A stretch of 64,000 nt of DNA from Trichobilharzia szidati (lineage: Eukaryota; Platyhelminthes; Trematoda; Strigeidida; Schistosomatidae): the NCBI GenBank assembly GCA_944472155.2, contig OX235275.1:56437228-56501227 (forward strand), written 5' to 3'. Each line of letters begins with the position of its first letter. Within the stretch, counting starts at the first letter, position 1. The translations under genes were made by a program, and so were the position numbers. The notes beneath the pieces are model-generated. The model was not told the DNA's origin, did no database searches, and worked only from the letters and a program-made list of their open reading frames with translations. This document shows, piece after piece, positions 54,714 through 64,000 of the stretch.

Positions 54714-55105
54714 GAGTTGATCACGGATTGATATCAGTTAGAGAACCATTGAAAACCAGCTGGGAGTACTGGACAGCTGTTTCGTCCTAGTTTGTGACTC
54801 TTCATCAGTACGCACACACCGGGATTCGAACCCAGGATCTTCTGGTTACAAGGCGAGCTCGTAGACCATTGAGCCACCGGGATCCGATCCATCGTGAATT
54901 GGTAGAAGTTAGAATTCAAGGACCATTGGATCAGATCCTAGTGGCTTAATGGTCTATAAGCTCGCCTTGTAACCAGAAGGTCATTGGTTCGAATCCCGGT
55001 GAGTGCGTACTGATGAAGAGTCACAAACTAGGACGAAACAGCTGTCCAGTAATCCCAGCTGGTTTTCAATGGTTCTCTAACTGACGTAAGCTCATGATGA
55101 AATCC
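54714..55105. repeat. SINE-H1 palindrome (two head-to-head copies)
   Basis: A minus-strand copy (54714-54893) and a plus-strand copy (54924-55105) are near-perfect reverse complements around a spacer of about 30 bp. Each has the tRNA-like B box (GGTTCGAATCCCGGTG in the plus copy) and the GTACTGATGAAGAGTCACAA hammerhead-like tail. Confidence 0.85.
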
Positions 55106-55279
55106 CCGATGCAATCAAACAAAATCCCTACTAAACCAATACTTGAAAGCATATATCTATGTATATTGTACAGCATGAGAATGATATCTGTGAAATCTGA
55201 GGAGTAAATCTTCACCGAATGAATTCTCTTTGATAATCCTAATCATGTTGAAGAAGTGAGAAATACTACTCTGGAGGAA

Positions 55280-56800
55280 ATTTGGTGGATGTTCTGTCTG
55301 TCTGTTTTCGACATAGAACTTTGCACCAATGTGCAGCAGTTCAAGTCGCCACACTCCATGTAGCACACAAAGCCAGAAAAGAAGAAAGTAGGAGAAATGC
55401 ATATTAGAGACAGTAAACAGAGGTGTGAGACAAAGGAATAGTAATAACGAAGAACAAAACAGTTTCATTGGAAATCACAAGTCACAAGGAGTGGATGCAT
55501 CTGCGCCAGGCATTGAGAACGATTTCGAGCCATGTCACCAATTGTTTCCAACCATTGGCTTTTATCGTCCCGAGGACCCCGACCTTCCTACGTGGCTTAG
55601 ACTAACTGTTGTGGATTTCATTGACTGGTGCCATGGTTTGGTTTGACCGCCACTAGCTCTTTTCCAGCCCGACCCTAAGTCAACTAACATTGCCCATTGT
55701 CGAGGAAGGCGATCGCTAGGCAGGCATTCGTAACACATTTCCTAACCATCTTAGTCGATGTAATTTCACAGCCTCGTCGATTGATTTCCCCACCTTACCT
55801 AGCACTCGATGCCTAACCTCAATATTACTCACCCTATTATACCACTTCACACGGGAGATAGAACGCAGACACCTACGATCAAAGACAGTTAATCTTTTCA
55901 TGTCTTCCACTCTCAATGGCCAGGTCTCAGAGTCATAAAGGAGGACGGGGCGGCCTGCTGAGCAGTACACATGCCCTTTGGTCGACAGCCAGCCAGTCGG
56001 ATATCACGTCTACACCAGAGACGGCGTAAACTGGCATATGCGAAACTAGCCCTCTGTATTCGTGCTGAGATTTCGTCGGAGATCAACCCGTTGGCGATCG
56101 CTGATGATACTTCCAAGTAAGTGAAGCGGTCAACGTGCTCCACCACTTCACTTCCTATTTCTAATCTAGGGGTCGGTGAAGTTCAATCCTGCAGCATCAT
56201 CTTACATTTTACAGGGGCGAATAGCATGCCAAACATAGGAAGATTGCTGCTCAAGGTGTTCAGCAGACTCTGCATTTTGTCAGCGTCCTCGCCTAGAAGG
56301 ACTATATCGTCTGCATATTCTAAGTCGACGAGATTATTCCCTGGTAGCAAGTCAATCCCTGAGTCTCTGAAGTGAGTTAGGGTTAAGTCCATTAGTACAT
56401 CTACAATGAAGTTGAATAGAAATGGGAATAATGGGCATCCTTAACAGACGCCACTAGTCGTCACCACTTCAGATGATAACTCGGCGTAAGCCCTCACCTG
56501 GCTGCATGAGTACGAGTAGAGTGCCTTAATCAGTGCAATGTATTTTCTCGGCATTTCCTTTACAGCCAAGCATCGCCAGAGAACCTCTCGGTCGACAGAA
56601 TCGAATACCGCCTTTAGGTCAAGAAATATAATGATTGCTGGACGGCGGTGGGAATGCCTATGTTCTAGAATCTGTCGGAGGGTGAAGATATGATCAATGC
56701 ACTCTCTTCCTGGCCTAAAGTCTGCCTGGTTTTCTCGTGTTTGTGGCTCGCGAGCACCACTTAGTCTACGCAGTATTATTGAGCCTAGGACTTTAGATAC
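55280..56800 (-). pseudogene. RTE-A retrotransposon, RT palm to 3' end
   Basis: The minus strand carries YADDIVLLGEDADKMQSLLN (56183-56392), then a TGA at 56183-56185, then VEHVDRFTYLEVSSAIANG, and in another frame LRWLGNVLRMP (55716-55970). The upper part still shows RT text (FLDLKAVFDSVDRE) at about 56590-56640. The 3' tail lies near 55290-55390. The TGA sits at the same codon as in the copy at 1100-3035. Confidence 0.8.
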
Positions 56801-56804
56801 TATA

Positions 56805-57075
56805 TTAGTGGATGGTGACTAGCTATGGCGGAATCCAGGATATGCATTTTGCCGTATTCACGACCGGTCGTTTGGATGTTTCTGCATCCCCCAAAATGAA
56901 TTATGACTTGCCCACTGAGGCTCGAACCCAGCCTCTCTATCGTCTCAACGCCAAACCATTATCCACTATACCATTTAGGCCAGTGGTAGTCGCACTCCAC
57001 CAAATTACATGAGTTTTAATCTTAGGATGTCGTCAAAACATCCCCATTAGGAACGGAACATTTTTGGTTGAATCA
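56805..57075 (-). repeat. Sm-alpha-like SINE with tRNA-like head
   Basis: The minus-strand head has TGGTATAGTGGATAATGG (A box) and GGGTTCGAGCCTC (B box), then the tail ATGCAGAAACATCC...AAAATGCATATCCTGGATTCC. The hammerhead core has decayed, but CCTGGATTCC and the CTAGTCACCATCCAC end are kept. Confidence 0.7.
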
Positions 57076-57079
57076 GTTA

Positions 57080-58345
57080 ATGAGGTAGAAAATCTAATTA
57101 AAGAACAATTACTACTACCACTACAGACATTTGAGAATTCCTAGGACTATGCCAACAAAAATTCTAGCCTTTTTTTCTACCCAATCAATTAACAAGTCGA
57201 TCAGACTGCGTCTATCTGTCTATCTTGTCTGTCTATCCATCCGTCGTCCAGATATTTTCCTTATTTTTCCCAAAAATAGTAACCTATATCATAGTCAATC
57301 TGATGAAACTGAAATTTTTATTTTTTTAAATTTTTTTTAAAACCATATCGTTGTTTCAAATACATGTCCAAAAATTTTTGTCATTTTAGGAGTGCTGAAG
57401 GCAAAAGTGTGGCAATAGTTTTTCACTTCCACCCTTTTCTTTTAAAATAAGTGTGTGCATTTGAAATTTCTTTACACAGTATGCCACATATTTATTGATT
57501 TTTGCGTAGGTGTACCATTTATTTTTGGTTAAGGATAAATGTTTAGTGTAATTTATTAAAAGTGCACACACCCATACACCCACATACTAACATACAAGCA
57601 CACATACAAACGGATAACTGTCAAATATCTATTGCATCTCTTTCATCATTCTTCAAACTTTAAACTTCAAACCAAATATCTACTATACTATGCATGCACG
57701 TGTATCGATCGAGATACAAGTTAGTAAGAATGGGTTATTTTTCCAAATTTGGCCCTGAAAGACAATGGGTGCGTGTGTGTGCGTGCAAACCCACGTTTGT
57801 TACAAAACAGCCAATCAGATTTTACTATCATAATGGCTATTGATAATTCGAATTCACCTGATTGGTTGATTGCCAAAAATCTACCCACACATAACCATCA
57901 GTTGGATTAACCAATCAAATGCGAGTTCTAGAATATTTTTGTGCAAAAGCAAAATCACGTAGAATAATTTATCACAAGATAAAAACTAGTCAGGAATGAA
58001 ATTTTAAGGAAATGAAATTCTCCAACGAAGCGTATTCAACCTGGTGGTTGAATTGATGACAAGCGATCATATTAGTTTAGATTGTTGACAAATAAATACA
58101 CTGAGAAATGATTTGTTTACTTTAATGTACATTGGACATTGAATAGCAAGGATTTATTTTGCTTATTCATCAATATCATTATTGTGGATTTAGAAAAACA
58201 AATGTGGCTAGAAATAGAATTATTAATTGTTGAGTAAACACACACATACGCACGCAAACACAAAAACTCACAGACATACGCACGAACACGCACACATACA
58301 GATAGTCAAGACAAAAAATGTCTCATTGATAAACTGAATTGTGGA
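57080..58345. other. Low-repeat DNA upstream of the junctophilin-like exon
   Basis: No transposon is recognised. CA-rich simple sequence lies at 57565-57610 and 58238-58300. It probably contains the 5' flank or 5' untranslated region of the next gene, but no promoter element can be named. Confidence 0.4.
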
Positions 58346-58349
58346 ATTC

Positions 58350-58758
58350 ATGGATCAAATAAAAACTGAGGCCACCTGTCTACCGGCTGGTAGGTATGAA
58401 TTTAAAGATTCTGGATTATATATCGGTGAATGGTTGAATGAGAAGGCTGTCGGTTTGGGTTTAATTACAAAAGATAAATGCCAAGGCGAGTATACAGGTC
58501 TATGGGATTCTGGTTCTGAGAAAAGTGGTGTCTTTCTATGGCCTAATGCACCTGGTGCTATGTATGAAGGCGAATGGGCACAGAATCGACGCAATGGATA
58601 CGGTATATTCACTAGAGAGGATTGGGTGATAATGGGACGATTTAAAGATGATTTTATCACGCTTGGAATAAAGTGTAAAGAGAATTCAATTGGAAGATTT
58701 GAGGGGGAATTTGAAAATGGTTTTCCAAGATTTGGTGTTGAGACATATGCGGATGGAG
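58350..58758 (+). CDS. Junctophilin-like protein, first coding exon (MORN repeats)
   Basis: Junctophilins tie the plasma membrane to the sarco/endoplasmic reticulum in excitable cells through N-terminal MORN repeats. The likely start is ATG 58350 (MDQIKTEATC). From residue 14 the protein reads GRYEFKDSGLYIGEWLNEKA, then GQGEY-type text (CQGEYTGLW), SGVFLWPNAPGAMYEGEWAQ, NRRNGYGIF and FPRFGVETYADGG. Junctophilins share this order (GRF.FDDGG.Y.G.W, GQGEYSG.W, GVY.WPSG..Y.G.W..GKR.G.G, GYG.ETY.DGG). The exon stops at GGAG|GTGGGT right after DGG, which would leave phase 1. Later exons (more MORN repeats and the C-terminal membrane anchor) were not found by 64000. A different MORN protein is possible. 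Confidence 0.75.
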
Positions 58759-58924
58759 GTGGGTTATATGGATTACATTGATTTTTTACTATTATTATCA
58801 TTCTTATTACTTTTATTTGTGAATATATTCTGAAGTTTTTAAAAGTATTTCTTGAACCATTTATCGGATATAAGTATTTAAAGACCTGAAATTGATTACA
58901 CTGAATGATGTTTCACAGGATACT

Positions 58925-59250
58925 GTTTGCAGATTGCTTGGAGGATTTCATCATGAGGTGACATCGGTTAGAGAATCACTGGAAAATCAGCTAGAAGTAC
59001 TCCACATCTGTTTCGTCAGCCTAGTTTAGGACTCTTCATAAGTACGTATCCACACCAAGGGGTTCGAACCCAGGACCTTCTGGTTAGAAGGCTGGCGAGC
59101 TAGCTGGTAGACCAGTAATCCACTGGGACACGATCCAGTGGCCAGTCCATGAATTCTAACTTCTGCGAGATCACTTCGCAATGTCTTCTTTTGATGAGTT
59201 ACTGCCTCAACTTCAACTTGCTGCTCCCTACTGGTCACGGCTTCCCAGAT
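58925..59250 (-). repeat. SINE-H1, full-length copy
   Basis: The minus strand has the 5' region (GTGACCAGTAGGGAGCAGC, AGACATTGCGAAGTGATC), the B box (GGGTTCGAACCCC reversed on plus near 59062) and the tail with TACTTATGAAGAGTCC, GACGAAACAGATGTGG and AGTACTTC. This is the best copy for defining the family's 5' end. It lies just past the junctophilin-like exon. Confidence 0.75.
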
Positions 59251-59254
59251 TATT

Positions 59255-59495
59255 AAGGATAGCTTCAGTAGTTCATCGGCAGAATACTTGGTGTTGACGC
59301 ATGTGGTCTGAGTACTATTCTTAGCCGATGCACTCCTAAAAGCTTCACCTAGTTGACTACTGGATGATTGTAAGCCTGTGAAAGATAAGAATTTGGATAT
59401 GAGTCTAGCAATCACACCCTGTAAAACCATTACAATCGCTAATGGAACTTCAATGCTTAAAGGCCTATGTTCCACTTGGAAGGAAGTCAGTGCAG
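59255..59495. other. Unassigned, adjoins SINE-H1
   Basis: A minus-strand reading frame runs from here into the SINE 5' part (59026-59475). Its peptide has no motif that I know and is probably not a gene. Confidence 0.3.
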
Positions 59496-59499
59496 TTGG

Positions 59500-59835
59500 C
59501 TTTATACAGACTTATAGTCTTCCTCTCGACTTTTTGTACACTTAAGGTTCAGCATTTCTTTGAATGAAACAACAGACGTTTTTAAATCAGTGTGTTCTCG
59601 TAGACAATTCCACTGGTTCACATATATTAAGGGGAGAAAGAAACTTCCAGATGTGAGCGATTCTACTGTGGTTTTTGAATTTCTGTAGGTGATGTCATTT
59701 CGAGGAAGAAATTAGTGGAACATATTAATACCTAAATCATTAGGTAAAATAGTTAAACAGTAGAACCTTTCTGATATGTCTGCTTCTAAAGTGAAACACA
59801 GACCCTCTTTTCGGATTTGATATTCCTAATGAGAT
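59500..59835 (-). pseudogene. CR1-type RT C-terminal remnant
   Basis: Minus-strand pieces HHLQKFKNHSRIAHIWKF, then FLPLIYVNQWNCL in a shifted frame, correspond to the end of the CR1 RT at 17182 (HHLKVQKPRSNRLRLEIRF, then VNRWNSLP). Confidence 0.5.
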
Positions 59836-59837
59836 TT

Positions 59838-60312
59838 CAATGCAAACGTCAATTCAGTTCTTCTATACGGATCAGAAACTTGGCGGGTCACCAAGAATAT
59901 TTCCAACAGCCTGTTGCAGACGTTTATCAACAACTGTCTTCGCTGGCTCTATAGTGAAGATCAGATGGCCGGAAAGAATCACCAACAAGAAACTATTGGA
60001 AGAAACAAAACAAGAACCAATCACCCAACAAATACGCAGGAGAAAGTGGAGATGGATTGGACACTCGCTGAGGAGGCCATTGGGTGACATCTCGCGTCAG
60101 GCCATTTCTCCAACGGAACCCGAAAGGGAAGCGGCGAGTGGGACGTCCAAGGGTGACTGACATGGAGGAGATCGTGTGAAGAGTAGTTGAAACAGTATGG
60201 ACTAACATGGATGGATGCAGGTGAAAAGTACAGCAGAAGACAGAAACAAGTGGAGACTTGTTGTTGAAGCCCTATGTTCCACTAGGAACCCACGGGAACA
60301 ATAATAATAATA
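59838..60312 (+). pseudogene. RTE-B 3' part, first of a tail-to-tail pair
   Basis: The frame 59840-60160 is open for 106 codons with KIRWPERITNKKLLEETKQE and WRWIGHSLRRPLGDISRQAI, the conserved RTE C-terminal end. The 3' tail (GAAGCCCTATGTTCCACTAG) ends in an AAT run at 60300-60315. Confidence 0.8.
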
Positions 60313-60334
60313 ATGAGATATGGTATAGGTGGGA

Positions 60335-61140
60335 TATTATTATTAGTGTTCCCTAGGGTTCCGAGTGGAATATAGGGATTCAACACCACATTTCCACTTT
60401 CTTCAATTTTCTGCTGTCCTCTTCAGCTGGCTAGTCCCACGATTGCCCTGTGTCTCATCTGCTGTCTATCACACGATCTCCTCCATGTCGCCCTTTTACC
60501 GACGACCCACACGTCGCTTCCGACTCGGATTCCACTCGATTGATGGCCTGCATTGCGCGCAATGTCATTCAACGGCTTCCTCAACGCATGCCTATTCAGT
60601 CCATCTCCATTTTCTCCTACATATTTGTTGAGCAACTGGCTCTCGCCTGCTGGTTTGTTCCCAGTCAGAGTTTCTTTTTACTACTTCCTTTTAGCTGGCC
60701 ACTTGATCTTCAGTATGGGGCCAGCCAGTGAAGTGGGCAGCTGTTGATGAAAGTCTGCAGCAGGCTGTTGGAAATCCTTTTCGTGACACACACACACTGC
60801 AAGTTTCTGACCCGTATAGAAGAGACGACTGACTCACTGACTTCACATTGGTGTTGAATAGAATCTGAATCTTGTTCCTTATGTTGAGTGTAGAAGATTT
60901 CCAAACTGGTTTCAGGTTGATGAAGGCGTATCTTGCCTTTCCGATTCTGACTGGCTGGCTTTGATATCTTCATCTGTGCTGTCCAATTGCCTGTAGTTGA
61001 AACGATGCTTCTTGGATAAGTGGAGGAGGTAACCTCTATTAAATCTCTCCTGTTGATGGTGATTGCTGCTGGTTGTTGTTGTTGTAATTGCGGTTCGTTG
61101 GTTATCTTCACCACCTCAGTCTTCTCTATATTCAATGTGA
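60335..61140 (-). pseudogene. RTE-B 3' part, second of a tail-to-tail pair
   Basis: Reads downward from about 61140 (NIEKTEVVKITNEPQ, then AITINRRDLIEVTSSTY) through the C-terminal region to the family tail at 60365 and an ATT run at 60340. The catalytic palm is missing. Confidence 0.75.
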
Positions 61141-61144
61141 CATG

Positions 61145-61585
61145 GCAATCACAAAATATCTCTACTAGGTAGGTAAGTGATCACGTTAGTCGTTGATGCT
61201 TTCAATACTCTGGCCTTAAATTCAATCCCAAATTACCTTCAAGGAAGATCGTGGCTCTGATTTTAATCAACTTCTTATGAATATCTTTCATTCGAAGTGC
61301 AAAGTTAATGTTGATTAGTAGGTAGCTTTAGTAAAGTAGGGAACGTATGGATATAAATACTTCTTAAAGACACTAAGTGATGGCTGTGCTGAACCGTAAA
61401 TGCCCTACAGCTGAGTTTTTGAGAAGCCATGGATTTCCATTTCTGAAGGATCCAGAATAAGTCCATAAAAGAAAATTATCGAACGATTAGTTCTCTTCAG
61501 CGGTTTGTTTAGTCAGCACCAATTCGAGATGTAAGACACTTCAAAATCAATCATTTCTCCACAAATATTATGATAAATCTTTCAA
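61145..61585. other. No feature recognised
   Basis: AT-rich DNA, no gene seen. Confidence 0.3.
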
Positions 61586-61589
61586 GTTT

Positions 61590-61790
61590 GATCATGGAGT
61601 ACTGGTGCACCGTTTCGCCCTGGTTTGGAACTCTTCAGTGGCACACATCTATAACCCCACTGGTGATGGAACCTAGGATCACCAGGTGACCAGACAAGCT
61701 CATTGACCATTCAGTTTAGTCTCTGGGGAGGCGTCCAATCACCCATGAATTCTAATTTCTGTCAATTTTCTTTTTATAGTGCCGCCACCA
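61590..61790 (-). repeat. SINE-H1 copy with canonical CTGAAGA core
   Basis: The minus-strand tail has CCACTGAAGAGTTCCAAACC, then AGGGCGAAACGGTGCACC and AGTACTCC. The first core strand is CTGAAGA, the consensus hammerhead form, and GAAA is kept. Stem I has decayed. Confidence 0.6.
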
Positions 61791-62009
61791 GCCAGTGTCA
61801 TTAACGAGTATTTTTCCCTACACTAGAAGGGGTGACGGGTTCAATAAGTTAGGGCACACTGTTGATGAGCTTGGCCGCAATCATACAAAACGGCTGTCAT
61901 TTGTTTACGTCACAGTGATCTGGTGACCGTCATTAATTAATTATTAGTATAAATGGTCTCCAACTACTTATTTACATCTTTTATTTACTTGTTAAATACA
62001 CAAACATCT

Positions 62010-62130
62010 GCTTTCATTGCACTGCTGAAGAGTTCTAAGCTAGAAAGAATCTGATGTCCAGCTCCCTATGCTTTTCAATGATCCCCTAACTGTTCCCTAT
62101 TCGTGATCTGACTTAAAATCAACTCAGTCC
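62010..62130 (+). repeat. SINE-H1 tail
   Basis: GCACTGCTGAAGAGTTCTAA, then GCTAGAAAGAATCTGATGTCC. The CTGAAGA strand is kept, but GAAA has become GAAT. Confidence 0.55.
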
Positions 62131-62199
62131 TTGCAAAGCAACAAGTGAAACTTAATGTGCTGCTCACCAGTGACTGACTACGGGATGAAAATGTCTGCA

Positions 62200-62530
62200 G
62201 TTTTAATGAGAGATTGAGATCAGTGTGGTGAATCAAGTCAGATGTGGGGACAAATTATTGTTGATAACGTGAACTGGTGGTGGCTCTCTCTATTGCCAGT
62301 CGGCAGAGATTAAAATTCATGGACCGGCCATTGGATTGCCTCACAGTGGCTGAACGGTCAATGAGCTCTTTTTGCTACCCGAAGATCCTGGATCAGATCC
62401 TTAGTGAAGTTATTAATGAGCACTGCTGAAGATACCCAAACTATAATGAAACAGCTACCCATTTTCCCTCTTGTTTTCAAGGGTTCTCTAGCTGATATTG
62501 ATTTACAATCTACACTGTTCAAGTGGTGAA
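62200..62530 (+). repeat. SINE-H1, long decayed copy
   Basis: The 5' words (GCAGAGATTAAAATTCATGG, ACCGGCCATTGGATTGCC) and the tail (CACTGCTGAAGATACCCAAA, then TGAAACAGCTACCC) are in the normal order. The tRNA-like head has decayed. Confidence 0.6.
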
Positions 62531-62534
62531 AATT

Positions 62535-62815
62535 CACCGTAGTGGTTTCTTTGGAAACCAAGTTATTCAGATCACCACAATATGTGATCTACTTGACTAC
62601 TATACATGATAATCAAGAAATCAAGCACGAATGCATGATATTATATACTATTGATGGATTGAGATGAGTAGTAGTTTCACACCACTCATTTCAATCCACT
62701 AGTAGTATATGGTCTTATGCAAACATTTCGAACAATCTGATCGCAAAAGACGTATTTATCATTAGAATTTATTTGAAAAATATTCAAGCATTATGGTGTG
62801 AGAGAAGGATAGACT
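62535..62815. other. AT-rich, no feature recognised
   Basis: Contains an imperfect inverted repeat, TGATGGATTGAGATGAGTAG (near 62650) against a CATTTCAATCCACTAG segment (near 62690). No gene. Confidence 0.3.
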
Positions 62816-62819
62816 TTAT

Positions 62820-64000
62820 TATTATTATATTATTGTTTTTTTTGGGTTCCAAGTGGAATATAGGGCTTCAACAACACATCCCCACTTTCTTCTATTTTCT
62901 GTCATCCTCTTCAGCTGGGTCCACGATTGTCTAGAGTGTCTCATTTACTCCATATCACACAACATCCTCCATGTCACCCTCTCACCGACCACCCACTCGT
63001 CACTTCCCATTTGGATTCCACTCGAGCGGTGGCCTGCGTTGTGCGCGATGTCATGTGACGGTTTCCTCAACGTATGCCCGATCAGTCCATCTCCCTTTTG
63101 CTCTTACATATTTGTTGAGCAGTCGGCTCTCAGCTGTTGGTTTGTTCGCAGCCAGAGTTTCTTGTTACTAATTGCTTCTGGCCATTTGATTTTCAGTATG
63201 GAGCCAGTGAAGTGGGCAGCTGTTGATGAAAATCTGAAACAGGCTGTTGGAAATCCTTTTCTTGATACGCAGTGCAAGTTTCTGACCCGAATAGAAGAAC
63301 TCACCGAATCTTGTTCTTTATACTGCCTGAGTGCAGAAGATTTCCAAACTGATTTCAGTTTGTTGAAGTAGTATCTTTTCTTTTCGATTCTGACTGGCTT
63401 TGACATTTTTATCCGTTCCAACTGCCTGTATTTGAAACGATGCTTCCTCGATAAGTGAAGGAGGTAAACTCTGTTAAATCTCTCCCACTGATGGCGATTG
63501 GTGCTGGTTGTTGTAATTGCGGTTCGTTGGTTATCTTCATTGCCTCCGTCTTCTCTGTGTTCACCTAGAGTCCTGTCTTTCCTACCACCTTCTTCTACCA
63601 GTGTTTTGGTTTTCGCTAGCGTGTAAGTCTTCGAGTTTGTGTGACATCAGACATATAGCATCCATGCACGAAATCAAGATATTCTAGAGTCTTCTTATCG
63701 GTCAGTGCAGTGTATTCCTGTCTTCTCAGTCACTCACTTACTCCCAACTCACAGTCTGACGCATAATCCAGTTCACCACAATTAAGAATATCATCGGTGA
63801 TAATAGGCACCCAGACAATCGTGTCTTTCTTCAGTATTCACTTGGAATGCCTCGCTGAGTTTTCCGTTGTGGATCACCTGACACATGGCATTGTCATTTT
63901 AGCTAGCTGTTTAATGAGGTTGATAAAGACTTGAGGTGCGCCATAGTTTTCAAGTAGTCTCCAAATTACTTCTCGGTCAACACTGTTTGTCGAAGGCCTT
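62820..64000 (-). pseudogene. RTE-B retrotransposon, truncated by the window end
   Basis: The family 3' tail with an ATT run begins at 62820. Above it come the C-terminal region (SILKIKWPEAISNKKL) and decayed RT up to the palm region near 63640-63780. The remaining N-terminal part would lie beyond 64000. Confidence 0.8.

Noticed and set aside
58355..58801. 148-codon minus-strand ORF opposite the junctophilin-like exon
   Set aside because: Shadow of the plus-strand exon; the plus strand carries clear MORN repeats.
59026..59475. 149-codon minus-strand ORF
   Set aside because: Half of it is SINE-H1 sequence including the tRNA-like head, so the frame is fortuitous.

Overview
The window looks like genomic DNA of a schistosome-type trematode flatworm (family Schistosomatidae, inferred). 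It is AT-rich, has long introns with GT-AG ends, and carries the repeat set described for schistosomes: RTE and CR1 non-LTR retrotransposons, Penelope-like elements (PLEs) with GIY-YIG tails, Gypsy-type LTR elements, and tRNA-headed SINEs of the Sm-alpha kind with hammerhead-ribozyme-like tails. Nothing bacterial, organellar or CRISPR-like is visible. Most open reading frames longer than 150 codons belong to mobile elements, nearly all broken.

Two host genes can be supported. Three minus-strand exons (12874-12956, 9371-9567, 5320-5393) join in phase into the N-terminal part of an LRRC40-like leucine-rich-repeat protein, with introns of about 3.3 and 4.0 kb filled with transposon debris. A plus-strand exon at 58350-58758 encodes the N-terminal MORN repeats of a junctophilin-like protein and ends at a GT donor. 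The remaining exons of both genes were not found and probably lie outside the window.

Layout: 1-5 kb, solo LTR, RTE family A, a SINE and RTE family B. 5-13 kb, LRRC40-like exons with RTE, PLE and SINE debris and a large foldback at 12.1-12.7 kb. 13-16.4 kb, mostly unassigned. 17.1-21.3 kb, one nearly complete CR1-type element (minus) cut by a SINE. 23.9-31.5 kb, a PLE (plus) split by a solo LTR and then by a tandem Gypsy array (LTR-internal-LTR-internal-LTR, period 2953 bp, almost identical units, RNase H and integrase core missing). 31.5-49.4 kb, a mosaic of SINEs, PLE tails, RTE-B fragments, Sm-alpha-like repeats and a terminal-inverted-repeat element. 50.8-52.1 kb, an old CR1/Jockey-like RT. 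53-57 kb, LTR, PLE, a SINE palindrome and RTE-A. 57-58.8 kb, low-repeat DNA with the junctophilin-like exon. 58.9-64 kb, SINEs and RTE-B copies, including a tail-to-tail pair.

The most interesting theme is the density of hammerhead-like motifs in at least four repeat families: Sm-alpha-like SINEs, a second tRNA-headed SINE (called SINE-H1 here), a third family with a complete core at 48124-48168, and the tails of GIY-YIG PLEs. One SINE-H1 copy shows a compensatory base-pair change in the predicted stem I. Repeat family names are mine unless a published family is named. Boundaries of old repeats are approximate, and no similarity search was run.
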